From assembly GCA_965153355.1 (NCBI GenBank), contig OZ231127.1, forward strand, positions 26,908,001 to 26,972,000: a stretch of 64,000 nucleotides of DNA, written 5' to 3'. The DNA is from Flaccisagitta enflata. Taxonomy: Eukaryota > Chaetognatha > Sagittoidea > Aphragmophora. Positions 38,770 through 50,155 of this stretch are shown here, piece by piece. The first letter of the stretch is position 1; each line of letters begins with the position of its first letter. A program made the translations under genes and the position numbers. The notes under the pieces are model-generated. The model was not told the origin of the DNA. It was given only the letters and a program-made list of their open reading frames with translations, and made no database searches.

Positions 38770-39012
38770 AGTGTGTCATGTGTGTGTTCGATAGTTCCTC
38801 ACAGTGTCACGATACATAGACAAAGACAGGTTTGAGTGCCCAGAGCCGCGACTGGTGCGGAAGTGTCATATACCACTTGTGGAACACCAATCACCCACTG
38901 GGAATTTTTTTCGAAGGCAAAAAATTGATCATTCTTTGTTTTTGTACAACTTCTGTTTGAGCCATGACGCTGGGATTTGAGCCGCGAGTTTGGGCAATAC
39001 GTTGGTTGATTT
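38656..39012. repeat. Dispersed ~355-bp repeat with a (GA)n core, plus copy
   Basis: The same sequence appears in reverse complement at about 55540-55895, including the (GA)n/(CT)n run of some 70 bp, CGATAGTTCCTCACAGTGT and TTTGAGCCGCGAGTTTGGGC. Identity looks high outside the microsatellite. Confidence 0.8.
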
Positions 39013-39219
39013 TTTCACGCGTATTGGAGGATATCAGTCATCAATGAATTCCAATTACTTTCTTTTGATCTTGAAACCATCAGAAAATGCAAAGATTTTG
39101 AACTCGCGGCGCTACAGGAGGCGTTTTCTGTCTGTTGGTCTGTTCATCAGTCCATTGATTGGTTCAATATGATGAAGTTGAAAAATGCAAAAATGCATAC
39201 TTTAGACACCTCGGTTCTC

Positions 39220-39238
39220 TGTATGTGTATGTGTGTAT

Positions 39239-39317
<79 letters not shown>

Positions 39318-39320
39318 GGC
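39220..39320. repeat. (TG)n microsatellite
   Basis: A TGTGTATG prelude and then about 40 perfect TG units up to about 39316. Confidence 0.95.
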
Positions 39321-40369
39321 ATACCTGGACACCCACTTGCGATGACCTTGTCTAGAAAAAAGTTGAAGTCAGTCTTCAAATTTTTGACATATTCGAGAAA
39401 AACATGGTTTTCATTTTCTTAAGCAAAGTTGAGGAACTCATCCAACTGATTGTGGCCTCCAATGAAATTTATGGGGTAAGTAAATTTGATAATTCTTTCA
39501 TTTGGCACCAAACAGAATTCTCTATGACAAATCTTTTTCCGGTAAAGAATTTTTTAAGATTTTTTTACAAAAAATCTTTATTGATTTTTTTTCTATTTTT
39601 TTGAACCCACCGCTACCCCTACCTCCTACCCACCGTTACCCCAACCTCCTACCCAGCCCTACCTCTTCCTACCAACCTACTCCTACCTCCCACCTACCCC
39701 TACAACCTACCTACCTACCCCACCTACCTTCCTACCCATCCATACCCCTACTACCTACCTACCCCTATTTACCTACCCCCAGCTACCCTCCCACCCATAC
39801 CTCCTACCTACCCACCTACCCTTACCTCCTACCTACCCCTACCCTGCTCACCAACTTTTTGCTTTTTGTCTCATACCTCTCACTACCTCTACCTTTCACT
39901 GCCTCTACCTTCTTTGACCATTTGTTTTTCAACTGTCTGCACATGTACCTTTGACCACTGAAGCCCTTTTTGATCACATGACCCATCCTCATCTTCACCT
40001 TCCCTTACCTTTTCTATCAACCCTGTCATTTCATTACACTGTATTTTCTCCACAACAACTTTTATGATTTATTCTCCTATTTTCATAATATCTCCTCTAT
40101 GTTTTGGTATGGGTAATAGCAAGGGTGATGGGAAGCCTCTAAACCCGCCAAGACCAAATGTAGATTTAATGCATAGGTCTTGCCTGGTCCACAGTCCAGG
40201 TTTACTTATCCATGAATAGTTGGAGATGTTTGTATTTTGCATATTCTCAATTTATATTTTGTCTGCTGTAAGTTGAACTAAGTGATAAAGTGTTTTAACA
40301 TTGATATATAAAGGAATGTACTCAAGTCTGTTTGGGCATGCAAATACAAGAAATCAAGTCGGTGAGCAT
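39321..40369. other. Repeat-poor to low-complexity stretch
   Basis: Contains a CCTACC/CCTCCTACC low-complexity tract at about 39606-39850. A short plus-strand exon-like segment at about 39427-39476 is followed by GTAAGT (KVEELIQLIVASNE) but has no partner exon. No gene is supported. Confidence 0.4.
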
Positions 40370-40370
40370 A

Positions 40371-40969
40371 CTACCTAGGAAAAAAGTATATCTACACCTG
40401 GGATACGATATGATTTAGTGACCTAATATTTATTTAATCATTATATAAAAAGTGTTAATGTATAAAATAACTTGATTTTTAACTAAAAATTTTCATGAAA
40501 GTTTTTATAAGCAATATTTAAAGCCATTCTAACTTATTTTAAAAGATATGGTGTTATCACTCATAGGCAAATTAACAATTTGAGAAGAAGTTTATGTTTA
40601 TATCTGCCATTTTCAAACGTACGAAACCAAAGAAACCAAGATTAGTTCTTCTTCTAGATGTTTTGATGTAGATGATTTTGTTTTTTTTAAAATTGTACTA
40701 GCTGCTCTAGAAGTGGAGATATGTTGATTTAAAGCTATTTAAAATTTTTGCATCTTCTGTCTTTTATATTTTCTTGATTTTGAAAATAAATGTCTTTAAC
40801 ATTTTCGTTTGTAATTTCTAAACCGTTTAAGATACACCAACCAGATTGGACTCATTTTGAAGAATTTTTTATGAAGTTTAATTTGTTTTTTTAAAAATCT
40901 ATCTAGCATTTCTTGAAACGGAGATATACTTAATTGAAGGTGTAGATATACTTTTTTCCTAGATAGTAG
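40371..40969. mobile_element. MITE of about 600 bp
   Basis: The ends are near-perfect 29-30-bp inverted repeats: CTACCTAGGAAAAAAGTATA and TATACTTTTTTCCTAGATAG, each with TCTACACC/GGTGTAGA inside. It is inserted in sequence related to the ELP1 intron 7 repeats, which resume as AGCTGCTCATCTG at 40967-41030. Non-coding. Confidence 0.7.
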
Positions 40970-41058
40970 CTGCTCATCTGTTAGGATGTTTTTAAGTATT
41001 CTAACTAATCTAGCTCATTTAGCTTGGTCGTTTTTTATAATTTTCAATGGGTAAAAAC

Positions 41059-41478
41059 AGTTGAATATTGCGTGCGCTATAGTTCAACAATGTCGTTTCC
41101 TCTTCAGACTTGCCTGTATGAGAAATGCGCGGAGATCCCGACGCCGACCCCGGAGATCGTCGATATGAAAGGAAACGACGAAAACAGGGGATGGAGAAGG
41201 GAAGGGAGGGGGGGTGAAAATTAGTCTCTTGCTTGTTCTTGTATGACGCGAACCTAAGATAGAAGCAAGAGAAGATTATCAGGGCCCGCGGGCCCCGGCT
41301 GCTCCATCCATATCCTTCGTCTACTCAAGCTGTAGCTTCCTGCATGATGGTGAACGAACGCTCACCGGAAGTCTGAAGAAGCAATCGAAATAGTTGAATA
41401 TTGCGTGCGCTATAGTTCAACAATGTCGTTTCCTCTTCAGACTTGCCTGTATGAGAAATGCGCGGAGATCCCGACGCA
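41059..41478. repeat. 86-bp direct repeat pair around a palindromic spacer
   Basis: 41059-41144 and 41393-41478 match (GTTGAATATTGCGTGCGCTA ... CGGAGATCCCGACGC). The spacer contains the perfect 14-bp palindrome GGGCCCGCGGGCCC at about 41281-41296. The 48-bp word at 41345-41393 (GATGGTGAACGAACGCTCAC...) recurs at about 55467-55514. Confidence 0.75.
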
Positions 41479-41694
41479 ACGTCCCACAGCCCACTCAGAT
41501 TCCAGTCTGAGAGGCCAGCTTGAAGATACCACCCAATACTTACCCAGATCTAAAACAAAGTAATGACAATGCCATCGCAGGAAGCTAGGACGAAGGAAAC
41601 GGGCGACGAGAACGGCGACAAAGCGACAAGGCAAAAACGATTTCTGACCTATAAGGCGAATATATGCTTACTAACACATTGTTTCAATATTTCA

Positions 41695-42790
41695 TCACGC
41701 GACATGTAAAACATGTGAAGAAATTCTAGGCAATCTCAGGCAATTTTAGGCAATTTTTCAGCGCGACATGTGAAACATGTGAATAGATTTCAGGCGATTT
41801 TAGGCAATTTTATCATGCGACATGTAGCACATGCGAAGAAATTCCAGGGGTTGTACCCCGCATCATGTAAAACATGTGAATAAACATTAAGCACTTAACC
41901 ACGCAACATGTAGCACATGTGGAGAGATTTTAGGGATTGCACCACGCGACATGTAACACATGTGAAGAAATTAAGGGCATTTTACAAAAAACATTCTCTT
42001 TGCAACCAAAACGCTTACTAATACACCTTGCTTCAACATTTTACCGCGCGACATGTAACACATGTGAAGAAATTAAGAAACTTTAAACGATGCCTCACTA
42101 TATACAGATTGCATCATATAATTTGTGAAGACATGAATTTCAAATCCGTTTGTGTCCGCGCGTGTCAACCATAAAGAAATCTGCGTGTCAACCATAAAGA
42201 AATCCGTAAGAGATGAAGTGATTGTTCTAGTCATATGTTCTAACACAGGCTTGTTTGTATCGAGAATGTGAGTTTCGGAAGTGATCAATGGCTACTACAG
42301 GCGCACACTTAACACATTCTGCTTCAATATACTCCCATGCGACATGTGACACATGTGAATAAACTTAGGCATTTCACCATGCGACATGTAAAACATGTGG
42401 ATAAACTTAGGCATTTCATCATGCGACATGTAACACATGTGAATAATTTCCAGGCATTTCACAGAAAATCTCCGATCCTTGAAATAATTCGTCACTATGT
42501 ATAGATCACATTTAAACAAACAAATGCCAAAGAATGAAAAGAGGAGGTGATGGCAATCAACTAAAAGTCCACTTATCAATTAAACGCTCACCAACGCATT
42601 TTGCCTCAATATTGTTACTTCCCATGCTTCATGTAACACATGTGAATAAACTCTAGGAATACATTTGCAAAATTGCAGGAGTCTGGGGAAGGTCACAACC
42701 ATTCGCCAACTGACACACACACCAACATATTTTGCTTCAATACTGCCCCCTTCCATGCTACATGTAACACATGTGAATAAACCAAAGGCA
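41695..42790. repeat. Twelve interspersed copies of GCGACATGTAACACATGTGAA
   Basis: Copies start near 41698, 41762, 41817, 41862, 41902, 41946, 42047, 42338, 42381, 42423, 42630 and 42756. Each has two self-palindromic ACATGT words separated by 2-3 nt, usually followed by GAATAAACT or GAAGAAATT. The intervals are irregular (about 40-290 bp) and only partly similar, so this is not a simple tandem array. Confidence 0.8.
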
Positions 42791-42842
42791 TACATTTACA
42801 TCTTGAGGAGGCCAGATTTCCAGAGTCAATACAAATATGTTG

Positions 42843-44290
42843 CCAATCCAGCAAGGGCGCCATTCCAGCAAGGGGGCCAATCCAGCAAGGACGCCAATCC
42901 AGCAAGGACGCCAATCCAGCAAGGACGCCAATCCAGCAAGGACGCCAATCCAGCAAGGACGCCAATCCAGCAAGGACACCAATCCAGCAAGGGCGCCAAT
43001 CCAGTAGGGACGCCAACCCAGCGAGGCCACCAATCCAGCAAGGACGCCAATCCAGCGAGGCCACCAATCCAGCGAGGACGCCAATCCAGCAGGGACGCTA
43101 AACAAGCTAGGACGCCAATCCAGCAGGGACGCCAATCTTGCGAGGACGCCAATCCCGTAGGGTTGCCAATCCAGCAAGGACGCCAATCCAGCGAGAACGC
43201 CAATCCAGCGAGGAGGCAAATCTAGCGAGGGCGCCAATCAAGCGAGGGCGCCAATCAAGCGAGGGCGCCAATCAAGCGAGGACGCCAATCAAGCGAGGGC
43301 GCCAATCAAGCAAGGACGCCAATCAAGCAAGGGCGCCAATCAAGCGAAGACCCAAATCCAGCGACGACCCAGATCCAGCGACGACCCAGATCCAGCGACG
43401 ACCCAAATCCAGCGACGACCCAAATCCAGCGACGACCCAAATCCAGCGACGACCCAAATCCAGCGACGACCCAAATCCAGCGACGACCCAAATCCAGCGA
43501 CGACCCAAATCCAGCGAGGAACCAAATCCAGCGAGGAACCAAATCCAGCGAGGAACCAAATCCAGCGAGGAACCAAATCCAGCGAGGAACCAAATCCAGC
43601 GAGGAACCAAATCTAGCGAGGAACCAAATCCAGCGAGGAACCAAATCCAGCGAGGAACCAAATCCAGCGAGGAACCAAATCCAGCGAGGAACCAAATCCA
43701 GCGAGGAACCAAATCCAGCGAGGAACCAAATCCAGCGAGGAACCAAATCCAGCGAGGAACCAAATCCAGCGAGGAACCAAATCCAGCGAGGAACCAAATC
43801 CAGCGAGGAACCAAATGTAGCGAGGAACCAAATGTAGCGAGGAACCAAATGTAGCGAGAAACCAAATGTAGCGAGGAACCAAATCTAGCGAGGAACCAAA
43901 TCTAGCGAGGAACCAAATCTAGCGAGGAACCAAATCCAGCGAGGAACCAAATCCAGCGAGGAACCAAATCCAGCGAGGAACCAAATCCAGCGAGGAACCA
44001 AATCCAGCGAGGAACCAAATCCAGCGAGGAACCAAATCCAGCGAGGAACCAAATCCAGCGAGGAACCAAATCCAGCGAGGAACCAAATCCAGCGAGGAAC
44101 CAAATCCAGCGAGGAACCAAATCCAGCGAGGAACCAAATCCAGCGAGGAACCAAATCCAGCGAGGAACCAAATCCAGCGAGGAACCAAATCCAGCGAGGA
44201 ACCAAATCCAGCGAGGAACCAAATCCAGCGAGGAACAACATCCAGCGAGGTACCAAATCCAGCGAGGAACCAAATCCAGGGGCAATCCAA
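42843..44290. repeat. 17-bp minisatellite, about 85 units in three sequence domains
   Basis: The units change along the array: CGCCAATCCAGCAAGGA (about 42850-43200, mixed to 43345), CCCAAATCCAGCGACGA (about 43350-43510) and ACCAAATCCAGCGAGGA (43510-44280). Small variant patches carry TGTAGCG and TCTAGCG. Open frames on both strands are by-products of the 17-bp period. The array decays rightward into AAGGCCACAAATCCA-type repeats up to about 45450. Confidence 0.95.
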
Positions 44291-44978
44291 AACTGGCCAT
44301 GGCTCGGATCCAGCAAGGCAACCCATTTTAGGCCACAACACAGCAAGGCACCTATCTGGTCAGGCCACGTATCTGGTAGGTCAAAAACACATTCAGGCCC
44401 AAATTCCTTAAGGCCACAAACTATTGCAGTCTACAAAACCTATCGAGGCCGTAAACTCAGCAAAGCCACAGATCCAACAAGGCCACAAATCCAATGAGGT
44501 CACAAATCCATCAAGGCCACGATTAAACGAGGCCACAAATTCATTAATGACATAATAACATAAAAGTAAATCTACCAAAGGAGACATCCTTTTTACAAGT
44601 TGCCCAACGAGATGGTAGCCGCAACAACAATTACAATCTACGCGGCAAAGGAAATTAACCAGTCAGTAGCAACTCCTAAAAAATGAAATTCCATGTTTAA
44701 AATATTCAAAATTGACCAGACACTACTTTTAAAAATCAGTGGAAATCAGTGAAGGAAAAAGTTGCATTTTCACCAAAATTCAACGACTTTCCGATATATA
44801 AAAATGAAGACTATAAATTCATACAAATATGATGCTTTCATAAGTGCAAAAATTATCAGTGATTATTTTCCGAGCAAGGACTAAGGATTTTATGATACTA
44901 AGAAACCATTTGCAGAGAGAGAAAAAGAAAAACTGTTTTGATCATCGTGCACTAGTCGCTAGTCACTAAGTCAGTGAG

Positions 44979-45280
44979 TCATTTAATCGGGAGACATGCT
45001 GTTCTTCGCTCGCGACGGCCGTCAATAACTTTGAAAAACTTGACACTTTTTCCATTCGCAGTAAGAGAATTGTTCAAATGCTCAGCATCTTGCTGTAATT
45101 TAAACTCCCATGCTTTTTCCACTTGACATTCCAATTTTGTCATGTCGTGAGTGAAAACCACCCTGTTCCATTTCTCCATTCCTTTCAGCTTCCTTGCCAT
45201 CAGGAGCATTGCTCTCTTCTTTCCTGCACATGCAAATCCAACAACCAGGGAGCGCAAATCGCTACTGTTTGATGTTCCAA
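44979..45280 (-). pseudogene. Retrotransposon ORF1-like fragment
   Basis: A minus-strand frame of about 95 codons with RSLVVGFACAGKKRAMLLMA, RKLKGMEKWNRVVFTHDMTK and a following charged helix (QQDAEHLNN). The order (beta strand, residues for nucleic acid contact, ARKLKG, then a D-x-T helix) resembles the C-terminal part of ORF1-like or linker proteins of non-LTR retrotransposons. It opens after an in-frame stop and no reverse transcriptase is next to it. A truncated copy is the best reading. Confidence 0.35.
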
Positions 45281-45449
45281 CACGAAAATGATGGCCGTAA
45301 GTCCATCAAGGCCACAAACCCACCAAGGCCACAAATTCTTGAAGGCCATGGGCCTGTAGAAACCATAAAAACAAAGATGCAGCAGAGCTTCCAAGACCGG
45401 AAACCCCATAAGATCACAAATCCATTATGCAAAAACCATGGGCCAGTCA

Positions 45450-47536
45450 CCAGCACAAACTGCAATCATGTCGTACCAGTACGCAACACATAACCAGTGG
45501 AGCCAAATGCGGCACCATGTGGATGCCCAAAACTCTTGGTTTGGCCATAAGGACCAGCACGCAAAAATGAGGGAAGCACAACTTTCACTCACATGTAGCC
45601 ACCAACCTGCAAGCACAATGTGCACTCACCTAAAGTTTGTGTCGCTAAACGTAGCTAAATGACACAAACTGAGGTGTGACTGAATTACACTAGATGTTAG
45701 TTTGCGGTGGTCCCCTTTCTTAGGACAAAGTAATTGCGGAGACACGATTTAATTTGTTGAAGTATAGAAACATTCAGCAAAAAGCGTAACAGCAATTGTA
45801 GTACAGAAAAAGAACATTGAGCTTGGGTGAGGGACCGGTTATATAGGAGTTGGGCAGAGAGAGTGAGGAAGAGGAAGACATATTATCAGTGGAGGACAAA
45901 CAAAATGGGAATACATTTTGGGGTGAGGTTCTAGGGCAAAAAAGGCGATCTCTGTTCAGAGTATATAACAGGAATGTGAAGCAGGAATGTGTAACAGTAA
46001 GGCAACGGGTCACAACAATGATAAGGGGCATTGAATACACAGTCCTACAAGGCACAGAGTCACACAAAGGGGCAAAATGAGGGGGAAAGGAATTTAGTAC
46101 ATTCAAATATGCAGGGCACAATGGGGAGAGTTTTTGGGGGTAGTGGGTTGCTTCCAAGCTTCCATAGAAATACCATAGTAGGCAGTCCCCAAAAACCTCA
46201 TATCCCCCCAATTCCTTGACCCCGGCATTGTCCCCCCAGCTCAAAGTAGAGTTAAAGTTTCCGCAAAAAAAATTTTGTATTTTCTATTCACTTCAAAATT
46301 ATGGAAGTTAAGTCTCAAGCATATATATGCAAGCCTGTATCTAACTAATATTTCAAGGCGACCTTCCCGGTTTAGAATCAAAGATTCCAGGGTGGCCGTT
46401 GCCCATAAATCGCGCCAATATGCTATTAACGGAATTTCAGAACTCGTTCTGATTAAAAGATTTTTCTCAACGGCATAATGATTTCGGTCACACACAAGTA
46501 AAAATTATAGATGGAAAAATCCGGGCAACAAAAATTGATTATATTTGGCAAATTTTATTAAGGTCCCCTTAAAATAAAAAACCTTTCCTAATTATGCTAG
46601 GGTAGGCTTATTCGCGAAGCGATAAAATTCTAATCCGACACTTTTTGTCGGGGGGCAATAGCTCGCTGCAATATGCTAATGAGGCTAGGTCTTTATTCTT
46701 CAGACGCGATCACTTCAATCGTACAGACTAAGTCTTTGTAAGGCGGCCATCCAAGATTAGAACCTTAATGTTCTTAGGAGGCCTTGGCCACAAATGATAG
46801 ACACTGGATAGGATCAGTGCGGGATACACGAACGTAGGAGATAGATGATTTTGGAATTATATATTTTTAGTCAATACTGAATGTAAGATACAGGAAGAAC
46901 AGTAGTAAAAATCAGACTGATCATTCCGATAAGAATTTTTTGAGTCATAAAAAATGATCTATCTGAGGTTCGTGATTCGTGGCCATTAGAAAAAATGAAT
47001 GAAAAAATTCTAAGTCTTTATCCTATCTGGATCAAATATTTTAGAGGACGGCAATATGCAAATGAGGTTACATTCACTAACATGAACATTTCAACTGGCT
47101 CCCGAACGAGCTAGGATTGTTGATCGAGCTAGGATCATTGGGAGCCCTATCTAAGCTTGTTACAAGGCGACCTTCCTGTAGCTAGAACCGTGAGGTCCTA
47201 AGGAGGTCATAGCCAGAAAAAGGAATATTAGGAATATGACGTTCTTTCTTAAGGAAGCAAGCACAGATTCAGATATTGAGGTATATTCAGTTCGGGGCGA
47301 CAGTCATCTATCTAAACATCTATCTGTGTGATACAGGGCACACATCACGTACATACTGATCGACAAGGAAAACAGAGCTAACTGATTGTCAAATTGGTTA
47401 GATAATGGTGCTAATGAGCTGATGAGTGGGTAAGGTTATGGATGTGGAAATATTTTTGATCTGTGGTTAGTCGTGTCAACGAATGAAATGCCACAATATG
47501 CAAATGAGTTGACAGCAGATTTGGACTACATTTCTC
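45450..47536. other. Repeat-derived spacer downstream of the envelope-like ORF
   Basis: No gene is supported. About 46350-47510 contains three degenerate copies of a block with AAGGCGACCTTCC ... TAGAAC ... CTAAGGAGG (near 46355, 46740 and 47163) and four copies of CAATATGC.AATGAG (near 46418, 46668, 47053 and 47493). The last two carry the octamer ATGCAAAT. A 43-bp word at about 46157-46199 recurs at about 53081-53123. Confidence 0.5.
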
Positions 47537-50155
47537 TTAGGCGGTCTGCACACGCGCTGGTTTGGGAGGAAGCGTCTGCGGAGGATGACTCTCGCGACCA
47601 ACAAAATCGCGGGGGTCGAAGATTGGATCGCGATCGGGACAACCACTGCAATCTTCGACAAAGCTCACTTGACTGGTCGGCGAGGGGGGATTCAAGCCTC
47701 GTGGGCGACGATCCTTGGGTTCGGTTAGATCATCATCTTGGGACTCGTTTTGGCGGTTAGGATTTGGCGGGGGCAAGGCTGGTGGGAGGTTAAGAGTAAC
47801 AGTCGGAGAGGCGGAGCGGGCATAAGTGATTTGAGCTCGGGCTCTACCAGCCTGGCCGGCAGTTGGACGGGCGTACCTTCGTCTCAGACACATCGCAAGT
47901 TTGGCCAAATACAAACACAGGATGAACGCAACTACAACGGCCAGTCCAATCTCAAGGAAAATTTTACGCTCTTCATTCATATCAAAAACGGGCAGATCAT
48001 GCTTGCCAATATTCCCCCAATGTGAATTAATGTCCTCGTAATGGCCAGTAAAGTTGAGAAGACTCATGTTGTCCATTGTAACTTGTCGTTGGAAATAGTG
48101 GAAATGTTTAGTTTCGTAATCAGTTATGTCCCTTACCAACCCATTCCTGATCATAAGTTTGGTATCCTGTTCAATTTCATCTAGTCTATTTCCTTGATCG
48201 TCCAAAATTTGAATTTTACTAAAGTGCAAAGGCACCCAGACGCACAAAGAAGTTGATGCGTCACGGGTGGCCATCTTGGTTAAATCCTCTCTCTGGTAGT
48301 GTTTTGATTTTGTGTGATCAATTCCGTACAGACGGTAAGTAGAAACGCAGCTAAGTAACATCCCCGTGGAACCTGAACTAGTGGACACTGGGTGATGATG
48401 GGCCTGAGGGATCATTCTGATCCGACACTGGGACTGCATCTTCGGCCAATCTCTAGCGAATACAGCTGCGAGACACGATGAAACCTGATTTGGGAGGGAG
48501 AGAAAATTCCTACATCCAAACAGACCGTTGGTAAAGCTACACTCAGTCGGGATGCGTAATTGCTGCACCTCCGCTGCAGATAAGATCATATCATCGTGAT
48601 GTTTTTCGTAGAGATCGATCGGGATAGCAATCTTGTCAGCATCGAAAGAGAAAACTCGGTCAAAGATGCGGCCATTCACGGATATAGTTGATGAAACGGA
48701 GTGTACTTTCAAAACTCGATAACTCGGCTCTCGCTCGATGCGTGGTGCGACAAATATTAGACGGACGCTCTTTTTAGCTCGATCGGCAGAGAGGACAGAC
48801 AGACTAGCCCCTTGATAGAACGAGGTCGGAACAGCTTTGCTCAAAACATCATCGGCGATCGAACTCTGGGAGAAAATTTCCTTAAGGAGTGGTAGAGGGA
48901 GAATCTTAGTGCTGAACTTTCCTAATACCAAGCTTTCAAAAATGCCGTCAAGGCGGTTGGCAATCGCTCTCATCTCAAAAAAGAGTCTAGTTTGTTGTAT
49001 GTGACATAAATTATACTCTAGTAGGCGCCGGATGGTCTGACTCATGTAATGAGCGCCGGCAGCCATGGAACCATATCCATCCTTTAATAAAATCAGATTT
49101 TTGAATCCTACTTGAATTGATTGCCAATCACCTTCAACGGCTTTGCTTAATGAGTCTACATAGTCAACCAGTTTTTCCAGGCGCGCGCCGAGGAACAGGC
49201 TGGTTGACGCCGTAGCTGTCAACGCGATAAGAGATATGACAATACTTATAAATGTCGCGGGATCCCTTTTGTTTCTAATTTTAATGTCACCAAACTCGGT
49301 TGAATTTGTCCCCCCTGAGAGGTCGCTCCTAATCTGTTCGTCAAGCCAGTGGTCAGAAAACGACCACTGTTCATTTGTCAGTTCAATCGCTTCTCGAAGA
49401 TGAGATTTTTCTCCCTCGGACAAACCACGAGATGATCTGTTTGAGCGAGGATTCATCCCATTTCTAGTTTCGCGACGGCGAGGTTTGTTGGTCTGTTTGT
49501 TCGCGTCATTGTAATTTTCCCCATCGGTCAAGTAAGACTCCTGTCTGAGTTCAATTAAGTCAATGACACGTAAAATAAAAGAGTCTATCAATTTGGATAT
49601 TTCCTCCCCAACCTGAGTGGCGCATTTAAATACTTCTTTATGATTATCACTAGTGGGGGCCTTTTGCCCATATCTTTGAGAATACAGAGTTTTCATATCA
49701 AAATCAAAGCTCATGTCGAGAGTCGAGGGGGGTGAATTTTGTATTTTGACAATGGGCAGGGCCATTTCTAAACTAATGCAGGGAGCCCGAGGGTCAGGGA
49801 TGTTAATAGTGACAGCGCTCGGTTGAACAATCTTGAAGAAGAATATTAGAAAAAGCACGCGCTTGAGGACTTCTGCGTTCGTTCTCGCCTCTTCTCTCCT
49901 CGCTCTGTAAGATTGACAGATTTGTGGGCCGGACATCAGACAAAGAGAACACACACGAAGTGAACAGTCGGGGGCGGAGAGAGGAGGGGAGAACGGAGAA
50001 GTGGTTGTTAAGATGAGTAGTTTCAACGCATCTCGAGATTTGGGTGATTGTTGGGGCACAATTCTTAAGCCTAATGATTTGGGTGATTGTTCAAGCACAA
50101 TTCTAAGCCTAGTCTTTTTGCTATCGGGTGAAAACCGTGACTGAAAAAACCCCAC
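47537..50155 (-). CDS. Envelope/class I fusion glycoprotein-like ORF, intact, 872 codons
   Basis: An uninterrupted minus-strand frame with the layout of a viral or errantivirus-type envelope protein. It has a hydrophobic, signal-like segment at about 98-115 and a polar N-terminal domain with a basic stretch (about 224-245). A furin-type RNKR motif (about 294-297) is followed directly by a hydrophobic segment (300-322). Next come helical and cysteine-containing regions, N-glycosylation sequons near 284 and 690, one strong membrane segment (about 732-757) with a following RRR, and a proline-rich cytoplasmic tail of about 110 residues. If the signal segment is real, translation probably starts at the Met near residue 74. 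No gag, protease, reverse transcriptase or LTR pair is seen next to it. It could be a captured host gene, a retroelement remnant or another endogenised virus gene; I cannot assign a family. Confidence 0.55.
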   Translation of the reverse strand: MGFFQSRFSPDSKKTRLRIVLEQSPKSLGLRIVPQQSPKSRDALKLLILTTTSPFSPPLSAPDCSLRVCSLCLMSGPQICQSYRARREEARTNAEVLKRVLFLIFFFKIVQPSAVTINIPDPRAPCISLEMALPIVKIQNSPPSTLDMSFDFDMKTLYSQRYGQKAPTSDNHKEVFKCATQVGEEISKLIDSFILRVIDLIELRQESYLTDGENYNDANKQTNKPRRRETRNGMNPRSNRSSRGLSEGEKSHLREAIELTNEQWSFSDHWLDEQIRSDLSGGTNSTEFGDIKIRNKRDPATFISIVISLIALTATASTSLFLGARLEKLVDYVDSLSKAVEGDWQSIQVGFKNLILLKDGYGSMAAGAHYMSQTIRRLLEYNLCHIQQTRLFFEMRAIANRLDGIFESLVLGKFSTKILPLPLLKEIFSQSSIADDVLSKAVPTSFYQGASLSVLSADRAKKSVRLIFVAPRIEREPSYRVLKVHSVSSTISVNGRIFDRVFSFDADKIAIPIDLYEKHHDDMILSAAEVQQLRIPTECSFTNGLFGCRNFLSLPNQVSSCLAAVFARDWPKMQSQCRIRMIPQAHHHPVSTSSGSTGMLLSCVSTYRLYGIDHTKSKHYQREDLTKMATRDASTSLCVWVPLHFSKIQILDDQGNRLDEIEQDTKLMIRNGLVRDITDYETKHFHYFQRQVTMDNMSLLNFTGHYEDINSHWGNIGKHDLPVFDMNEERKIFLEIGLAVVVAFILCLYLAKLAMCLRRRYARPTAGQAGRARAQITYARSASPTVTLNLPPALPPPNPNRQNESQDDDLTEPKDRRPRGLNPPSPTSQVSFVEDCSGCPDRDPIFDPRDFVGRESHPPQTLPPKPARVQTA

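Noticed and set aside
39404-39604. Plus-strand exon-like segment KVEELIQLIVASNEIYG followed by GTAAGT
   Set aside because: A good donor but no convincing acceptor, upstream exon or downstream exon; left as a note only.
41695-42790. CRISPR-like array
   Set aside because: The repeat-spacer look is superficial: spacing is irregular, spacers partly resemble each other, there are no cas genes, and the DNA is clearly eukaryotic.
42758-44346. Many open frames on both strands with Trp/Ile/Gly or Gln/Arg/Pro repeats
   Set aside because: The 17-bp minisatellite read in different frames.
45774-46244. 156-codon minus-strand ORF
   Set aside because: Low-complexity composition with no start context, domain or splice support.
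47473-48025. Plus-strand ORFs opposite the envelope-like gene
   Set aside because: Shadows of the minus-strand coding region.
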